DNA of 64,000 nucleotides. Origin: Halocatena halophila (GTDB taxonomy: Archaea; Halobacteriota; Halobacteria; Halobacteriales; Haloarculaceae). Under the pieces are notes generated by a model. The model saw only the letters and a list, made by a program, of their open reading frames with translations. It was not told where the DNA came from and did no database searches. Each line of letters starts with the position of its first letter. Position 1 is the stretch's first letter. The position numbers were made by a program, and so were the translations under genes. Where the stretch lies: positions 1,736,001-1,800,000 of the forward strand of contig CP071306.1 of the NCBI GenBank assembly GCA_027563145.1. The letters are read 5' to 3'. Of this stretch, positions 27,497 to 37,320 are shown piece after piece.

Positions 27497-28525
27497 ATGC
27501 ACGGCTCGATGGAGGGGGAGACGGTACATGTTCCGTCGCCCGCTCGCGAACGGTTTTACGACAGTCGGGGGTACGGTCATCCACGGGGTGATGGGCTCGC
27601 GCTGTCGCCGGCCGAGGCCGCTCATCTGCTGTATCGTGGCGATCTCGACGCAGTGGATGGGAAGGGATTTCAGTCGTTTCTGGCGACGACGGACGCGCTC
27701 GTTCCGTTTCTCGTGTACAAGGACCTCAGAGAGCGTGGATTTTATCTGTCTCCTGCGCGGGATGGGTGGGTCGGACGGGACGTGGCTGAACGAGCAGATT
27801 TCGTCGTGTATCCGCGCGGAAACGGCCCCTGGGACGGTGTCACCGAGTACGCGGTGCAGGTAGTGGGCGAGCGCGAACCGATCTCTCTGACGGAGCTTTC
27901 GGGGACGCTGGCGGTTGTCGACGAAGAAAGCGAGATCACCTACTTCAGCGTCGAACAGCCAACACTGGCGGGTTCGACAGCTCACGATCTTCCAGCCGAC
28001 GTGCCGGGAATGTTGCTCGCCGATCGCGTGGTGTTGTGGGACTGTCCGTCGGAACTGTACGAGCGGGCGTTTTTCGGACAGGCACTCGGTGATGGCCCAT
28101 CGGACGATGACGACCCGCTGTCGATTCAGTGCTCGCTGGTCGAGGCGGCGTATCTTGCCGATGCGGGCATCATTCGGATCGATGCGGGAACGGACGGCAT
28201 CGTCGAGCGAGGCCGCGCCGTTGTGGGTGACCGGTTCGACCGTCGGCTGGCGGTGTATCGCGAACTCAGAGACCGTCAGCTCGTCCCGAAGACGGGCTAT
28301 AAATATGGCGCGGATTTCCGGACGTACGACGACGTCGAGCACGTTGGTTCGCTGCCCCACTCGAACGATCTCGTTCGCGTCCGTCCGTCGGGAAAAGCGA
28401 TGTCGACGCGGGATCTGGCGCTGGACGTGCGGATGGCCCACGGTGTCCGTAAGCGAATGGTTTTTGCTCTGACCGACGCGAAAGGCGAGATAGACTGGCG
28501 GTCGGTCAGTCGTCTCACACCATGA
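27497..28525 (+). CDS. endA: tRNA-splicing endonuclease, duplicated haloarchaeal type
   Basis: The 342-residue enzyme has two tandem EndA repeats (the first degenerate, the second active), as in haloarchaea. The second repeat contains KYGADFRTYDD with the catalytic Tyr region (about 268-277), LPHSNDLVRV with the His (about 286) and GVRKRMVFAL with the Lys (about 318). EndA cuts bulge-helix-bulge motifs in tRNA introns and in rRNA processing stems, one of which is encoded at 40130-40165/43114-43149. I used the ATG at 27497 (MHGSMEG). The stop overlaps trpS by ATGA, so the pair is coupled. Confidence 0.93.
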   Translation: MHGSMEGETVHVPSPARERFYDSRGYGHPRGDGLALSPAEAAHLLYRGDLDAVDGKGFQSFLATTDALVPFLVYKDLRERGFYLSPARDGWVGRDVAERADFVVYPRGNGPWDGVTEYAVQVVGEREPISLTELSGTLAVVDEESEITYFSVEQPTLAGSTAHDLPADVPGMLLADRVVLWDCPSELYERAFFGQALGDGPSDDDDPLSIQCSLVEAAYLADAGIIRIDAGTDGIVERGRAVVGDRFDRRLAVYRELRDRQLVPKTGYKYGADFRTYDDVEHVGSLPHSNDLVRVRPSGKAMSTRDLALDVRMAHGVRKRMVFALTDAKGEIDWRSVSRLTP

Positions 28526-30057
28526 CCGGGCACGAACACGACGCCTCGATGGACGAATCAGACGGAGTCGAACGGACGGATGGCGGGACCGCCGGGGGCA
28601 CAGACGACGTTGCGCTCGATCCCTGGGGCTCCTCGACGGTCGAAGATTATCGCAAGCTGTTCGAGGAGTTTGGCATCGAGTCGTTCGATGACGTGCTCGA
28701 TTCAGTGTCACAGCCCCATTATCTGATGCGACGCGGTGTGATCTTCGGCCACCGGGAGTACGAGCGCGTACTCGAAGGCATGGCAGACCACAATGCGGCG
28801 GTTCTTTCGGGATTCATGCCGACCGGTGATCCGCATATCGGTCACAAGCTTGTTTTCGATGAGATCATCTGGCATCAGCGCCACGGTGCCGACGCATTCT
28901 CATTGATTGCGGATCTCGAGGCTCACTCCGCACGCGGGCTTGATTGGGACGAGATCGAGACTCACGCTCGTGACTATATCTTGTCTCTGCTGGCGCTTGG
29001 ATTCGACCCCGAAGCTGGAGAGCTCTATCGCCAATCAGAAAACCGCGAGGTCCAGGATTTGGCGTTCGAGCTCGGGATCGAGACGAATCTCTCCGAGCTC
29101 CAAGCAATCTATGGCTTCGACGGCGAGACCGACGTGTCTCACATGCAGAGCGTCGTCACGCAGATGGCCGATATTCTCTACCCACAGCTCGAAGAGCCCC
29201 GGCCAACGGTGATTCCAGTTGGCCCGGATCAGGATCCACACGTCCGGCTCGCGCGGGATCTGGCAGCACGCATGCGTACGTTCAAAGTGACCGAGGCGTA
29301 TGCCAGCTTCGAGACCGACGAGTCAAACCGCGAGCTGCTTGGTGCGGTGTACGAACAGCTCGACGGTGAGGATGAAGCGGTCGTTCGGTGTGAAGCGGCT
29401 GCCGAGTTCGTCGCCGAACAGTACTCTGCGCCCGAACTCGAATCGAGCCTTCGTGCAGCGGGCAAAGAGCCGCTCAGACACCGGGTGCGGTTTTTGGATA
29501 GAAACGCCGACGAGGAGACGTTCACGGCGCTGATCGATGCGATCGATGGCGAAAAACGCGTGTATGAGGGACACATCGACGCGTTCGATCTCGGCCGAAC
29601 GGATGCGCACGAACTTGCTCGAGAGATCGAAGTCGAGCACGGCGGCTATGGCTTCTATCCGCCGTCCTCGATCTATCACCGGTTCATGACGGGACTCACG
29701 GGTGGAAAGATGTCATCCTCGATCCCGGCGAGTCACATCAGTCTGCTCGACGACCCGCAAACGGGCTATGAGAAGGTAAAATCGGCGACCACCGGTGGCC
29801 GCGACACCGCCGAGAAACAGCGTGAGCTCGGCGGTGAAGCCGATGACTGTCCGGTGTACGAGCTGTACGCGTATCTGTTGGCCGACGACGATGATGATCT
29901 GGCAACAACCGTCTACGAGGAGTGTGTCACCGGCGAGCGACTCTGTGGCGACTGCAAAGAACAGGCCGCAGTACTCATGCGCGAGTTTCTCAACGACCAC
30001 CAGGAAAAACGTGAGGAGGTTGAACCACTTCTCGATTCGCTGGATATTGGGCTGTAG
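28522..30057 (+). CDS. trpS: Tryptophanyl-tRNA synthetase
   Basis: The 511-residue class I synthetase charges tRNA-Trp. The HIGH motif is PTGDPHIGH (about 101-109) and the KMSKS loop is GGKMSSS (about 393-399), with IPVGPDQDPHVRLARD typical of archaeal TrpRS. An acidic N-terminal extension of about 40 residues precedes the conserved part, and the C-terminus holds a CVTGERLCGDCK cysteine cluster. It is translationally coupled to endA, which is noteworthy since haloarchaeal tRNA-Trp precursors have an intron removed by EndA. Confidence 0.96.
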   Translation: MTGHEHDASMDESDGVERTDGGTAGGTDDVALDPWGSSTVEDYRKLFEEFGIESFDDVLDSVSQPHYLMRRGVIFGHREYERVLEGMADHNAAVLSGFMPTGDPHIGHKLVFDEIIWHQRHGADAFSLIADLEAHSARGLDWDEIETHARDYILSLLALGFDPEAGELYRQSENREVQDLAFELGIETNLSELQAIYGFDGETDVSHMQSVVTQMADILYPQLEEPRPTVIPVGPDQDPHVRLARDLAARMRTFKVTEAYASFETDESNRELLGAVYEQLDGEDEAVVRCEAAAEFVAEQYSAPELESSLRAAGKEPLRHRVRFLDRNADEETFTALIDAIDGEKRVYEGHIDAFDLGRTDAHELAREIEVEHGGYGFYPPSSIYHRFMTGLTGGKMSSSIPASHISLLDDPQTGYEKVKSATTGGRDTAEKQRELGGEADDCPVYELYAYLLADDDDDLATTVYEECVTGERLCGDCKEQAAVLMREFLNDHQEKREEVEPLLDSLDIGL

Positions 30058-30210
30058 CACCACGCAAACAGCACAGATACGGACTTGACTCTCGTTTTCT
30101 ACTCCAGATTTATTTAATAATGGAATAATTTATTATCTACTGTGGGGTAGTTTGGGTATGGTCCTCGATTTGGTTCCTCCACGGAGCGGTCTCGAACGTG
30201 GTGATGTCGC

Positions 30211-31179
30211 TTGAGTTCCACTCCCGCGATCGAAATCGATGGTCTCACCCGACGGTTCGGTGACGTTCTCGCGGTTGATGGGCTGTCTCTTACCGTCCAT
30301 GAAGGTGAGGTTTTTGGATTTCTGGGTCCAAACGGCGCGGGCAAGTCGACAACTATCCACATGCTGTTAGGCTTTCTTGAGCCGACGGCTGGATCGGCCC
30401 GTCTGCTGGGACGCTCGGTAACCGAAGACTCACGCGCCATCCGCGAGCGGATCGGGATTCTTCCGGAGGGGTATGGCACCTACGAAAATCTGACTGGTCG
30501 CGAACACGTTGTCTCTGCAATCGAAACAAAAGGCGCTGATGACGATCCGGATACGATTCTCGAGCGGGTGGGATTGGATCCGTCCGCGAGCAGGCGGGCC
30601 GTGGGCGGCTACTCGAAGGGAATGGCCCAACGACTGGGACTTGCGGTCGCACTCGTCGGCGATCCAGCGCTGTTAATTCTCGATGAGCCAACGTCCGGTC
30701 TCGATCCGACGGGGGTGAAACGCCTGCGACAGATCATCGATGCGGAACTCGACCGAGGGACGACGGTGTTTTTCTCCTCGCACATCCTTGATGAGGTCGA
30801 ACGAGTCTGTGATCGGGTGGCGATCTTGCACGATGGATCGCTCCAGACGGTCGATTCCGTCGAGGATCTTCGCGCGACGCTTTCGATCGAATCCGTGATC
30901 GATGTGACGCTCGCAGACCGGCCAACTGGCGTGGATCTCGAGGCCATCGACGGCGTTGCAGAGACACAGATCGATAACACGAGCGTTCGCGTCCGGTGTA
31001 CGAAGCCAACAGCAAAAATGCAGATCCTCCGGCAGCTTGACGACGCAGCGACGGTGCTGGATATTGACATCGAAAACGGCTCGCTCGAAACCATCTTCGA
31101 GGCCTACACCTCGGCGTCGGACGGGCACGCACTCGCAGCCAATGGAACCACCCAACCACCGACAGAGGTTGAAAAATGA
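30211..31179 (+). CDS. ABC transporter ATP-binding protein
   Basis: The 322-residue ATPase has Walker A GPNGAGKST (about 39-47), signature YSKGMAQRL (about 133-141), Walker B LLILDEP (about 152-158) and an H-loop at FFSSHIL, all of the CcmA/NosF-like export type, with a 90-residue C-terminal extension (LADRPTGVDLEAIDGV...). No ATG exists before the TTG at 30211 in this frame because of an upstream stop, so I took that TTG as start. It overlaps the permease gene by ATGA. An AT-rich segment near 30107-30137 probably carries the promoter. Substrate is unknown. Confidence 0.88.
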   Translation: MSSTPAIEIDGLTRRFGDVLAVDGLSLTVHEGEVFGFLGPNGAGKSTTIHMLLGFLEPTAGSARLLGRSVTEDSRAIRERIGILPEGYGTYENLTGREHVVSAIETKGADDDPDTILERVGLDPSASRRAVGGYSKGMAQRLGLAVALVGDPALLILDEPTSGLDPTGVKRLRQIIDAELDRGTTVFFSSHILDEVERVCDRVAILHDGSLQTVDSVEDLRATLSIESVIDVTLADRPTGVDLEAIDGVAETQIDNTSVRVRCTKPTAKMQILRQLDDAATVLDIDIENGSLETIFEAYTSASDGHALAANGTTQPPTEVEK

Positions 31180-32021
31180 GCACGTTCACCGTCGCTCGCG
31201 ACGACTTTCGGAACGTCAGGCGCTCGTACGTCATCGCAGGGACGATCGGCGTCTTCTCGGTGCTGGTCGGGCTCGTTTTTCTCGCCGAGATCGACATCTA
31301 TTCCGACGCCTATCGGACGATTTTCGACGTATCGGCGTTGGTCGCGTTCATTTTGCCGCTGTTCATCGCGTCGATGACTTATCTCTCGGTCGCCGGTGCA
31401 GTCGATACGGGAACGATTCAGTATGTCCTTGGTCTTCCGAACAGCAGGGCCGCGTATCTTGCCGGCACATTTCTCTCGCGGGCGGTTATCGGCGTGGCGA
31501 CCGTGGTCGTCGGTGTCACTGTCGGCTTCATTATCGCGGCTGTGACGTTCGAAAACGGTGCCGACGCCGGACGGTTTCTGTGGTTCCTGGGTGTCTCGAT
31601 GGTGTATGCCCTGTCGCTCACGGGTCTGTTCGTTGGCATCTCGGCGATGACGAACCGACGTTCCCGGGCGATGATGGGCGTATTCATCGCGTATTTCGTT
31701 CTGGTTGGATTCTGGGGCGGGGTTTTGCCGGTCCTCTCGTTGCAGACGCTCATCGACGCCGTGGCCTCGACGCTGGGAGTGACCGTTTCAGAGACGACTC
31801 GCGAGTTCGTAGCGGGACTTTCGCCGGTGAACGCGTATTTCGGATCAACGCGGGTGATCTACTCCGGTGTCTTCGAGAGCTATCCGGCGATCGAGGCGAT
31901 TGCACCCGCCGGCGACGATCTCATCGATCAGTGGTGGTACTACGTGTTGATTCAGCTTGCCTGGACGGTTGTGGTGCCAATGGTCGGCTATCTGCGATTC
32001 AAACGAGCCGAACTCACCTAG
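31176..32021 (+). CDS. ABC-2 type transporter permease
   Basis: The 281-residue membrane protein has six hydrophobic segments (for example GTIGVFSVLVGLVFLAEI, VAFILPLFIASMTYLS, VVVGVTVGFIIAAVTF, MMGVFIAYFVLVGFWG and the C-terminal one near QLAWTVVVPMVGYL). The loop SVAGAVDTGTIQYVLGLPNSR is typical of NosY/ABC-2 export permeases. It is coupled to the ATPase directly upstream (ATGA overlap) and the two probably form one half-transporter unit acting as a dimer. Confidence 0.82.
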   Translation: MSTFTVARDDFRNVRRSYVIAGTIGVFSVLVGLVFLAEIDIYSDAYRTIFDVSALVAFILPLFIASMTYLSVAGAVDTGTIQYVLGLPNSRAAYLAGTFLSRAVIGVATVVVGVTVGFIIAAVTFENGADAGRFLWFLGVSMVYALSLTGLFVGISAMTNRRSRAMMGVFIAYFVLVGFWGGVLPVLSLQTLIDAVASTLGVTVSETTREFVAGLSPVNAYFGSTRVIYSGVFESYPAIEAIAPAGDDLIDQWWYYVLIQLAWTVVVPMVGYLRFKRAELT

Positions 32022-32267
32022 GGAGGCTGTTGGCGTACGTCCGACCCAGAACGCTTTTCTCCATCGATGGTTCACAGGCACGTATGGCAGAAACACCCCT
32101 GTCGGTGAGAACCGATCTGCGAGCACGCGGCGGCTCCAGGGGTCCTTTCTTTTCCGCGTAGGCGACGGTGGAGCGGGGTCGAGCAACAACCAGCTCGATT
32201 CTTCGAAACCGATGCCCCACGCGGTAATCACGTGCGCTGATCGACCGACACGATCGACGATAACACC

Positions 32268-33773
32268 ATGCAACTTCCAGAAACACAGGCCAACGTTCTC
32301 GAATCGGCAAGTGCGTCCGCACCAACGCCGATCGAAACGATCGCCACTGACATCGACGAACCGACAGCTGCCGTCACTCGTGCAGCGTTCGAACTCGAAG
32401 ACCACGGACTCATCACGGTCACCGAATCGACGAGTGATTCGGTTTCGCTCACCGAGGAGGGCGAGGAGTACCGACGGGATGGACTCCCCGAATGCCGTCT
32501 CTACCGGGCCGCAGCCACCGCTGGCGCAGACGCCGATCCAGTACCGATGGGCGATCTCATTCAGGCGGCCGACCTTGGCGGGCCGGCCGTGGACATCGCG
32601 CTCTCGAACTTCGCCAGAAAGGGCTATGGACAGATCGAATCCGGTGTCATCTCGATTGATCCCGACGCCGATCCGGACGCAGACGCCGAGGCACAGGCGC
32701 TCGTGGCGCTGGCAGCTGGCGAGCCACAAGATGACACACCAATAGGATCGCTGGAGCGTCGTGGACTTATCGAGCGCGAATCGAGCACCGATCGGTCGGT
32801 GCAGCTTACCGACGCGGGCGTCACCGCAATGATGGAGGGCATCGACGTGGCTGACACCGTCGGCGCAGTGACCCCAGAGCTGCTCACCAGCGGCGAGTTC
32901 GAGTCCGTCGAGTTCACACCATACAACGTAGCGGCCGACGCCGAACAGACCCCGAGCGGTCGCAAACACGTGCTTCGACGGATCAGCGACCGCGTCAAAC
33001 GCGTTCTCGTCGGAATGGGCTTTGAGGAGATGGACGGTCCGCACGTGGATGCAGACTTCTGGATCAACGATGCGCTGTTCATGCCACAGGACCATCCCGC
33101 ACGCACACACTGGGATCGATTCGCGCTTGCGGAACCTGACCGGATCGACGAACTTCCAGAGGAGTTGGTCACCGCGGTCGAACGCGCCCATCGAAATGGC
33201 ATTGGTGCAGAGAGCGAGGGATATCACTCGCCGTGGGACGAGGAGTTCGCCCGCGCACTCGCGCTCCGTGGTCACACCACCTCGCTGTCGATGCGCTATC
33301 TCTCTGGCCACCAGGTCGGCGAGCTCGAACCGCCACAGAAGTATTTCAGCGTCGAGAAGGTGTATCGCAACGACACGCTCGATGCGACCCATCTGCTTGA
33401 GTTCTTCCAGATCGAGGGCTGGGTGATGGCCGAGAATCTCTCCGTTCGAGATCTAATGGGGACGTTCACGGCATTTTACGAACGATTCGGCATTACCGAC
33501 GTGCAGTTCAAGCCACATTACAATCCATACACTGAGCCCAGCTTCGAGCTGTTCGGACACCATCCAACGACGGGTGAGCTGATCGAGATCGGCAACAGCG
33601 GCCTGTTCCGCCCGGAGGTACTCGAACCGCTCGGTGTCGAGTGTGACGTGATGGCGTGGGGACTAGCGCTTGAACGGCTTGCCATGCTCATGACCGGTGC
33701 TGAAGACATCCGCGATCTCCACGGAACACTCGCGGACCTTGATTTCTTGCGGACAGCGGAGGTGACCCACTGA
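32268..33773 (+). CDS. pheS: Phenylalanyl-tRNA synthetase alpha subunit
   Basis: The 501-residue subunit begins with winged-helix domains of the archaeal/eukaryotic type (ITVTESTSDSVSLTEEGEEY), then the class II catalytic domain: MGFEEMDGPHVDADFWINDALF (about 247), DHPARTHWDRF, TSLSMRYLSG, KYFSVEKVYRNDTLDATHLLEF (motif 2) and GLALERLAML (motif 3). It charges tRNA-Phe together with PheT. The last A of its stop and pheT's ATG overlap (TGATG at 33771-33775). A 246-bp gap separates it from the ABC genes. Confidence 0.95.
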   Translation: MQLPETQANVLESASASAPTPIETIATDIDEPTAAVTRAAFELEDHGLITVTESTSDSVSLTEEGEEYRRDGLPECRLYRAAATAGADADPVPMGDLIQAADLGGPAVDIALSNFARKGYGQIESGVISIDPDADPDADAEAQALVALAAGEPQDDTPIGSLERRGLIERESSTDRSVQLTDAGVTAMMEGIDVADTVGAVTPELLTSGEFESVEFTPYNVAADAEQTPSGRKHVLRRISDRVKRVLVGMGFEEMDGPHVDADFWINDALFMPQDHPARTHWDRFALAEPDRIDELPEELVTAVERAHRNGIGAESEGYHSPWDEEFARALALRGHTTSLSMRYLSGHQVGELEPPQKYFSVEKVYRNDTLDATHLLEFFQIEGWVMAENLSVRDLMGTFTAFYERFGITDVQFKPHYNPYTEPSFELFGHHPTTGELIEIGNSGLFRPEVLEPLGVECDVMAWGLALERLAMLMTGAEDIRDLHGTLADLDFLRTAEVTH

Positions 33774-35479
33774 TGCCAGTCGTCGACATCGATACGGACG
33801 AACTACGCCGGCTCGCGAGCACGGATGACACTGACGACGAACTGAAAGCCCAGCTGTTCGGTCTCGGCCTCGAATTCGAGGGTGAAACGGACGACGGTGA
33901 GCTACAGTTCGAGTTCGCACCGGATCGTCTGGATCGGCTGAGCGTCGAGGGCGTTGCTCGGTCGCTTCGCTACCAGCAGGGGACCGATCGGGGCGTCTAT
34001 CTCCCCTCGATGAACGATCCGGAGTGGACGATTGCGGTCGATGAGTCCGTTCCAGACGAGCGTCCGTACGTCACCGGGGCGGTCGTCCGGGGACTCGATC
34101 TGACCGACGCCGGTCTGGAGTCGTTGATCCAACTGCAGGAGAAACTCCATGCGACGATGGGACGTGGCCGAGCGAAAGGCGCGATCGGCATTCACGACCT
34201 GACGCTGATGAAGGGCGAATCGATCGCCACTGACCGCGAGAAATCGATCACGTATCGCGGGATTGATCCCGAGGGCGATCGCTTCGTTCCGCTGGACGGC
34301 GAAACCGACGCCACACCGGCGACGGTGCTCGAAACCCATCCAACCGGAGAGCAGTATGCCGACCTCCTCGCGGGGATGGACCGCTATCCAGCGATCTACG
34401 ACGACATCGGTCTCTTTTCGTTCCCGCCAGTGATCAACGGCCAGCGCACGGAGGTCACGACGGACTCTCGGGATCTGTTCGTCGAACTCACCGGCACCGA
34501 TCAGTGGACGATCGACAAGATGTGTACGATCATCTGCTATGCGCTTGACGCACGCGGTGGGCGCGTCGAGCGTGTAACCGTGGAGTATCCGGACGGCACC
34601 GAACTCGACTGCCCGGATTGTTCGGTGACAGAGAAGACGATCAGTCACGACCGGATCGAATCCGTCATCGGCGTGGCGCTGTCCACCGAGGAGGTGATCG
34701 ACTATCTCGAGCGTGCCGGACTGGACGCCGACCACGAGGCAGGTGCGTACGAGGTGTCGATTCCGCCCTATCGCGTCGACGTGTTGCATCCAATTGATCT
34801 GGTCGACGACGTTGGTCGTGCCTATGGCTTCAACGATCTCGAGCCTCGTTATCCCGATGTGAGCACGATCGGTGGCACCCACGATCGAACCCAGCTCGAA
34901 GACGCCCTTCGAGAGACGCTCGTCGGGCTGGGATTCGAGGACATGCTGAACTTCCATCTCAGCAACGTGGAGAATTGCTTCGAACGGATGGGACTCGAGC
35001 CACCAGCCGAATCGGTGGTCGGAGGCGGTCGGCCGGCGACGATCGTCGAACCGTACAGCGAGGAGTACACCATCGTTCGCACGTGGGCGCTCCCATCGTT
35101 GCTGACAGTGCTCGAAAATAACACGCATCGGCGCTATCCCCAGGCGCTCTCCGAGATTGGTCTCGCCGCGACCATCGATGAGTCCGTAGAAACGAAGGTG
35201 GCAGAGCGACAGACGGTGGCAGGCGTGCTAGGGGCGACCAACGCCAGCTACGAGGACGCAAGGGGGCGACTCCAGGCGATCGCTACCGCGTTTGGCGTCG
35301 CGCTCTCGACGCCCGCCACCGAGCACCCTAGCTTCATCGACGGCCGGACGGCCACGATCGAGTTCGATGGCGAGCCTGCCGGCGTGGTTGGCGAACTACA
35401 TCCTCGTGTGCTCGTTGAGCACGACCTTGAGCTTCCGGTCGTCGGATTCGAGTTCGATCTCGCGGCGCTGTCGGCATAG
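33773..35479 (+). CDS. pheT: Phenylalanyl-tRNA synthetase beta subunit
   Basis: The 568-residue subunit is of the short archaeal/eukaryotic type. It shows the B3/B4 region (YVTGAVVRGLDLT; KLHATMGRGRAKGAIGIHDL), the YDDIGLFSFPPVINGQRTEV stretch, the B5 domain (IPPYRVDVLHPIDLVDDVGRAYGFNDL) and the class II-like core near the C-terminus (GVVGELHPRVLVEHDLELPVVGFEFD). It forms the heterotetramer with PheS and edits tyrosine mischarging. It is coupled to pheS by a 1-bp overlap. Confidence 0.95.
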   Translation: MPVVDIDTDELRRLASTDDTDDELKAQLFGLGLEFEGETDDGELQFEFAPDRLDRLSVEGVARSLRYQQGTDRGVYLPSMNDPEWTIAVDESVPDERPYVTGAVVRGLDLTDAGLESLIQLQEKLHATMGRGRAKGAIGIHDLTLMKGESIATDREKSITYRGIDPEGDRFVPLDGETDATPATVLETHPTGEQYADLLAGMDRYPAIYDDIGLFSFPPVINGQRTEVTTDSRDLFVELTGTDQWTIDKMCTIICYALDARGGRVERVTVEYPDGTELDCPDCSVTEKTISHDRIESVIGVALSTEEVIDYLERAGLDADHEAGAYEVSIPPYRVDVLHPIDLVDDVGRAYGFNDLEPRYPDVSTIGGTHDRTQLEDALRETLVGLGFEDMLNFHLSNVENCFERMGLEPPAESVVGGGRPATIVEPYSEEYTIVRTWALPSLLTVLENNTHRRYPQALSEIGLAATIDESVETKVAERQTVAGVLGATNASYEDARGRLQAIATAFGVALSTPATEHPSFIDGRTATIEFDGEPAGVVGELHPRVLVEHDLELPVVGFEFDLAALSA

Positions 35480-35519
35480 AGGCGGTATTTTTCCAGCTCG
35501 GAACTGTTGTGTGGCGTGA

Positions 35520-35879
35520 ATGGATCAAACGTCTCCGCCGAGTCTCCCCGAACGGATCGACGGGCTGTTCTGGGGTGGCTCCGAGCTGGCACTCGGACTG
35601 GGTGCCATACTTATCGACACAGAACTCTCCGAGCTGGCCGTCTTGCTCTGGAGTGGCTGCTGGTCTATACTTGGCCTGCTCACGATTGCAGGCCAGTTTA
35701 TCAGCGTTGACTACCCTCGACTGGAGTGGGTGGGGCTGGTGATTGCGAGCTGGCTCGTGGCGTTTCTCTGGCAGGACACCACCCACGGAATGGTAGCCTT
35801 CGTTGCAATCATCGGCGCGGCAGGATTCACGCTGCTGGTGCTCGTCTCTGCTATGAGAACCACAGAACGAATTCCGTAG
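35520..35879 (+). CDS. Hypothetical four-helix membrane protein
   Basis: The 119-residue protein from ATG 35520 has four hydrophobic segments (LALGLGAILIDT, LAVLLWSGCWSILGLLTIAG, WVGLVIASWLVAFLWQD, MVAFVAIIGAAGFTLLVLV) with short charged loops. I do not recognise the family. It lies 40 bp after pheT in the same direction, so it may be cotranscribed, and is followed by the convergent pyrD. Confidence 0.55.
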   Translation: MDQTSPPSLPERIDGLFWGGSELALGLGAILIDTELSELAVLLWSGCWSILGLLTIAGQFISVDYPRLEWVGLVIASWLVAFLWQDTTHGMVAFVAIIGAAGFTLLVLVSAMRTTERIP

Positions 35880-35885
35880 CGCCGA

Positions 35886-36941
35886 TCACTCCAGATCCAC
35901 GCCGACAGCCGCTTCGATTGAATCGAAGCCATCGCGTTCTAGCAGCTTCAAGAGCCCCCGGTTGATTTCTCTCGCGATCGTTGGCCCCTCATAGATCAAC
36001 CCGGTGTAAAGCTGTACCAGCGACGCACCAGCTCGGATTTTGGCGTAGGCACCCTTCGCATCGGAGATCCCGCCAACGCCGATCACCGGAACGTCAGTTC
36101 GCTCTGCGACGAACCTGACTGCTTCTGTGGATCGTTTTTCGATCGGATCGCCGGAAAGGCCCCCCATTTCGACTCGGTTGATGCTTTCGAGCGATTCGGG
36201 ACGCTCCGTGGTCGTATTTGTGGTGATCACACCGTCGAGATCGAGCTCGTCGACGACCGCAAGTGCGTCTTCGATTGCGTCCTCGCTGAGATCCGGCGAC
36301 AGTTTCACTAACAGCGGGTCTGCCCCGGCCTCGGCGAGTGCCCCGAGAATCGCCGTGAGATGCTCTCGGTGCTGAAGCTTCCGGAGACCCGGCGTGTTCG
36401 GACTCGAGACGTTGACGACAACGTACTCACAGCTGGATTTCACTCTATTGAACGTGTATCGATAATCCTCGGGGGCATCCTCCAGGGGTGTCGATTTTGA
36501 CTTCCCGATGTTCACTCCAACGGGCACCGGTACGCGCGTTCGCGACAGCCGCTCACCGACCGCGTCGGCACCGTCGTTGTTGAATCCCATCCGGTTGATC
36601 AACGCCCGATCACTGGCCAATCTGAACAGTCGTGGCCGAGGATTGCCTGGCTGTGACTCGGCGGTCACGCCCCCGACCTCCACGTGGCCGAATCCAAGCC
36701 GCCCCACTGCGGCCGGAATCTTTGCGTTCTTGTCGAACCCTGCCGCAAGCCCCACCGGATTCGAGAAGGTCTGACCGAACGCCGAGACAGTCAGTCGTGG
36801 ATCCGACGCTGTGAGCCGGTCGGCGTAGACCCGATCGAGCCCCAGCGTTTGTGCGCCACGCAATCCCCGTGTTATGAGACCGTGGGCTGTCTCCGGTGGC
36901 AACTGAAACAGAAGTGGCTTTGCTACGTCGTAGATATCCAT
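35886..36941 (-). CDS. pyrD: Dihydroorotate dehydrogenase, class 2
   Basis: The 351-residue flavoenzyme oxidises dihydroorotate to orotate in pyrimidine synthesis and passes electrons to quinone. Conserved elements: N-terminal membrane-associating segment (AKPLLFQLPPETAHGL), FSNPVGLAAGFDKNAK, GFGHVEVGGVTAESQPGNPRPRLFR, NRMGFNNDGAD, NVSSPNTPGLR with the serine base of class 2 enzymes, and VIGVGGISDAKGAYAKIRAGASLVQLYTG. The ATG overlaps the end of the small AbrB-like gene by one base. Confidence 0.95.
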   Translation of the reverse strand: MDIYDVAKPLLFQLPPETAHGLITRGLRGAQTLGLDRVYADRLTASDPRLTVSAFGQTFSNPVGLAAGFDKNAKIPAAVGRLGFGHVEVGGVTAESQPGNPRPRLFRLASDRALINRMGFNNDGADAVGERLSRTRVPVPVGVNIGKSKSTPLEDAPEDYRYTFNRVKSSCEYVVVNVSSPNTPGLRKLQHREHLTAILGALAEAGADPLLVKLSPDLSEDAIEDALAVVDELDLDGVITTNTTTERPESLESINRVEMGGLSGDPIEKRSTEAVRFVAERTDVPVIGVGGISDAKGAYAKIRAGASLVQLYTGLIYEGPTIAREINRGLLKLLERDGFDSIEAAVGVDLE

Positions 36942-37141
36942 CAGAATTCGTGCTCGAGATCGTCGTCCTCATCCGCCTTCTGGATGATGATCTTGTTATC
37001 ACGCACGCGAACGAACACCTCATCACCGATCTCCATGCCGGCAACCGTCAGTTCATCTTCGTGGAGATTCAGGTGAACGTTGTGATACTCGCCGTTTTCG
37101 TCTTTCGCGCCGCTCGGACTGAGCTTTTTCTTTCGCACCAT
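36941..37141 (-). CDS. Small AbrB/SpoVT-like protein
   Basis: The 66-residue protein starts MVRKKKLSPSG and contains a swapped-hairpin-like LTVAGMEIGDEVFVRVRDNKIIIQKAD, which is the AbrB/MazE fold pattern (GD..V.V....IIIQ), with a very acidic tail. It could be a DNA-binding regulator or an antitoxin-like protein, though no toxin gene is next to it. It ends where pyrD begins, so the two are cotranscribed; it may regulate its own unit. TATA-like AT-rich sequence lies upstream near 37165-37185. Confidence 0.7.
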   Translation of the reverse strand: MVRKKKLSPSGAKDENGEYHNVHLNLHEDELTVAGMEIGDEVFVRVRDNKIIIQKADEDDDLEHEF

Positions 37142-37232
37142 CGCGCTATCGTATTACAATCTTCGCTATACGATATACATAAGTCTGGCGTGCCCGTCGT
37201 TTCTTCGGATTCATTACATTCATCAAAACTCG

Positions 37233-37240
37233 TATATAAA
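37233..37240 (+). promoter_or_regulatory. TATA box upstream of the MC1 gene
   Basis: TATATAAA lies about 80 bp before the ATG at 37321, in the 179-bp divergent gap between the AbrB-like gene and MC1. It implies a leader of about 55 nt. Confidence 0.45.
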
Positions 37241-37320
37241 GTTATTGAGCCTCTGCTGTCGATTTTGGGGATACAGTTATATGACGGTATGTACTGATGT
37301 GACATGGAGGTGTGAAAATC

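Noticed and set aside
27404..28711. 435-codon minus-strand open frame
   Set aside because: It is antisense to endA and the start of trpS and is Arg-rich, typical of a shadow frame.
31845..33392. 515-codon minus-strand open frame
   Set aside because: It is antisense to pheS and the end of the ABC permease, both certain genes; GC-rich codon structure produces such long shadows.
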